A stretch of 41,869 bases of DNA from Jejuia rubra (GTDB lineage Bacteria; Bacteroidota; Bacteroidia; Flavobacteriales; Flavobacteriaceae), in contig NZ_JBHULY010000010.1 in NCBI RefSeq assembly GCF_042684665.1, positions 1 through 41,869 of the forward strand. Reading direction: 5' to 3'. The notes under the pieces were generated by a model. The model saw only the letters and a program-made list of their open reading frames with translations. It had not been told where the DNA came from and ran no database searches. The number at the start of each line of letters is the position of its first letter. Position 1 is the first letter of the stretch. The position numbers were made by a program, and so were the translations under genes. This document shows, in pieces, positions 41,650-41,869 of this stretch.

Positions 41650-41869
41650 CTTAACATATTAGAGTACAAATGTTATTCAATTTTACATTTTGGAATGATT
41701 ATTTTAAAATTAGATATGAATAAGGTACCTACACCTCTCCTTTTCTGAAATAGAGGATTCACTTATATAAAGTACAATGTTCCTCGAAGTATAACTAATT
41801 AAATTAACCCGTTGTGCATTTTAAATAATGCTAGTTTTAATATTGTTGATATTTCTATCAAAGACAAAC
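41650..41869. other. Gene-free right edge
   Basis: AT-rich DNA upstream of the sigma factor gene. I see no credible frame, no consensus promoter (only TAACATTTG on the minus strand at 41675-41667, with one base too many) and no repeat. Confidence 0.6.

Overview
The window looks like chromosomal DNA of a marine-type Flavobacteriaceae bacterium (Bacteroidota). Four very large secreted proteins carry, or end in, the C-terminal sorting domain of the type IX secretion system. The promoters I can see follow the Bacteroidota pattern TTG-N19/20-TAnnTTTG. The housekeeping set (hisS, rpsF-rpsR-rplI, priA, nadC, rlmH, relA/spoT, fur, purA) reads like flavobacterial orthologues. No rRNA, tRNA, CRISPR array, transposase or phage gene was seen.

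Left third (1-17.9 kb): four co-directional genes for cell-surface or secreted proteins, each apparently its own transcription unit. They are the 3' end of a 46-residue-repeat metal-binding-type protein, a 2027-aa LamG/choice-of-anchor-D protein, a 1061-aa shorter paralogue of it, and a 2309-aa M14 zinc carboxypeptidase with MAM-like domains and ten Ig-like (DUF5011-type) repeats. Tandem DNA repeats in the first and last genes are almost identical, so these arrays are recent or being homogenised.

Middle (18-35.6 kb): mostly core genes. hisS and a small conserved gene lie among short flavobacterial extragenic palindromes. They are followed by the ribosomal operon rpsF-rpsR-rplI, an orphan LytTR response regulator, priA, a lipoprotein, a YihY/BrkB membrane protein, nadC, then rlmH convergent with a hibernation factor, a Gfo/Idh/MocA oxidoreductase, rdgB, relA/spoT-fur-purA, and a CaCA antiporter. 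Several genes have a -7 box exactly four bases before the ATG, suggesting leaderless mRNAs.

Right end (35.6-41.9 kb): two signalling units. One is a BlaI-type repressor plus an M56 (BlaR1-like) membrane protease. It is preceded by three operator-like dyads at an exact 20-bp pitch and a roughly 200-nt leader holding a structured element; the protease tail carries four TonB-plug-like modules. The other is a minus-strand operon of an ECF sigma factor, a four-helix membrane protein (possible anti-sigma) and a LACTB-like serine hydrolase. Between them lie two genes shorter than 55 codons: a 19-residue hydrophobic peptide with its own terminator and a 50-residue basic protein.

The most interesting items are the operator triad with its structured leader, the protease with plug-like repeats, the two tiny genes, the sigma/membrane/hydrolase operon, the possible small RNA next to hisS, and the leaderless-promoter pattern. 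All functional claims come from reading motifs by eye; no database search was run.
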